A program made the translations under genes and the position numbers. From G965276675 sp965276675 (GTDB lineage: Bacteria; Acidobacteriota; Terriglobia; Terriglobales; Acidobacteriaceae), in NCBI GenBank assembly GCA_965276675.1, contig OZ255624.1:1612001-1676000 (forward strand): a stretch of DNA of 64,000 bases, in the 5' to 3' direction. Every line of letters begins with the position of its first letter. Positions within the stretch are counted from its first letter, which is position 1. The notes under the pieces are model-generated. The model saw nothing but the letters and a program-made list of their open reading frames with translations. It searched no databases and was not told the DNA's origin. Shown here piece after piece: positions 63,891 through 64,000 of the stretch.

Positions 63891-64000
63891 TCACCCGCCG
63901 ATATGCACCATGCTACGGGAGGGCTTGAGAAAGCCCGGCTCGCCGATGTGGTGGCGTGCTTCTTTCTTCTCGGCGGTGCCGCGGATGAAGCTGGCCAGGT
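63891..64000 (-). CDS. C-terminal end of an unidentified gene (window edge)
   Basis: Open frame entering from the right edge, reading LASFIRGTAEKKEARHHIGEPGFL then KPSRSMVHIGG and a stop at 63891. It looks like a real protein C-terminus upstream of the diguanylate cyclase gene on the same strand, 34 bp away. Family not recognised from 35 residues. Confidence 0.5.
   Translation of the reverse strand, partial: LASFIRGTAEKKEARHHIGEPGFLKPSRSMVHIGG

Overview
The window looks like a chromosomal segment of an acidobacterium of the Terriglobia type (Granulicella/Terriglobus/Edaphobacter-like). This is inferred from gene content, not from a marker gene: a VWFA-related secreted protein of the kind expanded in Acidobacteria, a PadR-controlled 'ADOP' type giant permease, a type II secretin fused to a cohesin-like domain, a TonB-dependent receptor with a carboxypeptidase-regulatory N-terminus, moderately high G+C, and intergenic repeats whose translations give the familiar spurious 'CHPERSEG/VILSEAKDL' peptides.

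Layout. 1-2.5 kb: 3' end of a type II secretion operon (secretin plus two GspG-like pseudopilins). 2.5-9.5 kb, minus strand: protein quality control block tig-clpP-clpX-lon followed by engB. 9.6-10.2 kb: a decayed VapBC toxin-antitoxin remnant and a copy of a dispersed repeat. 10.2-15.0 kb: mutarotase lipoprotein, family 5 uracil-DNA glycosylase, a 50-residue DUF3309 membrane protein, tRNA-Gly(CCC), a DEAD-box helicase and a manganese catalase. 15.2-28.2 kb: a glycan island consisting of a convergent four-gene module (acyl-CoA-dehydrogenase-like flavoprotein, NodS-like methyltransferase, GT2, PIG-L deacetylase), then a glycosyltransferase with UDP-galactopyranose mutase, a clan GH-A hydrolase, a polytopic membrane protein, a GtrB-like GT2 and a GH31 glucosidase. 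28.3-32.3 kb: cytochrome c, a small secreted protein and clpC. 32.5-37.4 kb: LolD and LolC/E components split by a convergent PPOX-family flavoprotein gene, and a secreted propeller protein. 37.5-43.6 kb: ABM-family monooxygenase, an in-frame HicA-HicB fusion, a VWFA protein divergent from a SpoIVB/S55-like protease, an alcohol dehydrogenase and a DUF3455 protein. 43.6-49.4 kb: repeat-rich spacer, dusB, rpmE, a DnaC/IstB-like ATPase, a membrane-anchored protein, an OmpA-like protein and kdsA. 49.4-56.1 kb: accessory stretch with an intact VapBC, PadR-ADOP, a VOC protein and small membrane proteins, peppered with repeats. 56.2-64 kb: pyrG, a TonB-dependent receptor, an unknown secreted protein, a GAF-GGDEF diguanylate cyclase and a truncated gene at the edge.

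How the genes fit together. ClpP can be served by both ClpX (next door) and ClpC (22 kb away), with Lon as an independent protease and trigger factor upstream. KdsA (Kdo), the LolCDE parts, OmpA, the TonB receptor and the secretin all describe a diderm envelope. The glycan island encodes enzymes that make, trim and decorate sugars, including galactofuranose donor synthesis. The best candidates for something undescribed are the four-gene flavoprotein/methyltransferase/GT2/deacetylase module and the HicA-HicB single-chain fusion.

All family assignments were made by reading motifs by eye; no database search was possible. Start codons were chosen from Shine-Dalgarno-like sequences and conserved N-termini and are the least certain part of the coordinates.
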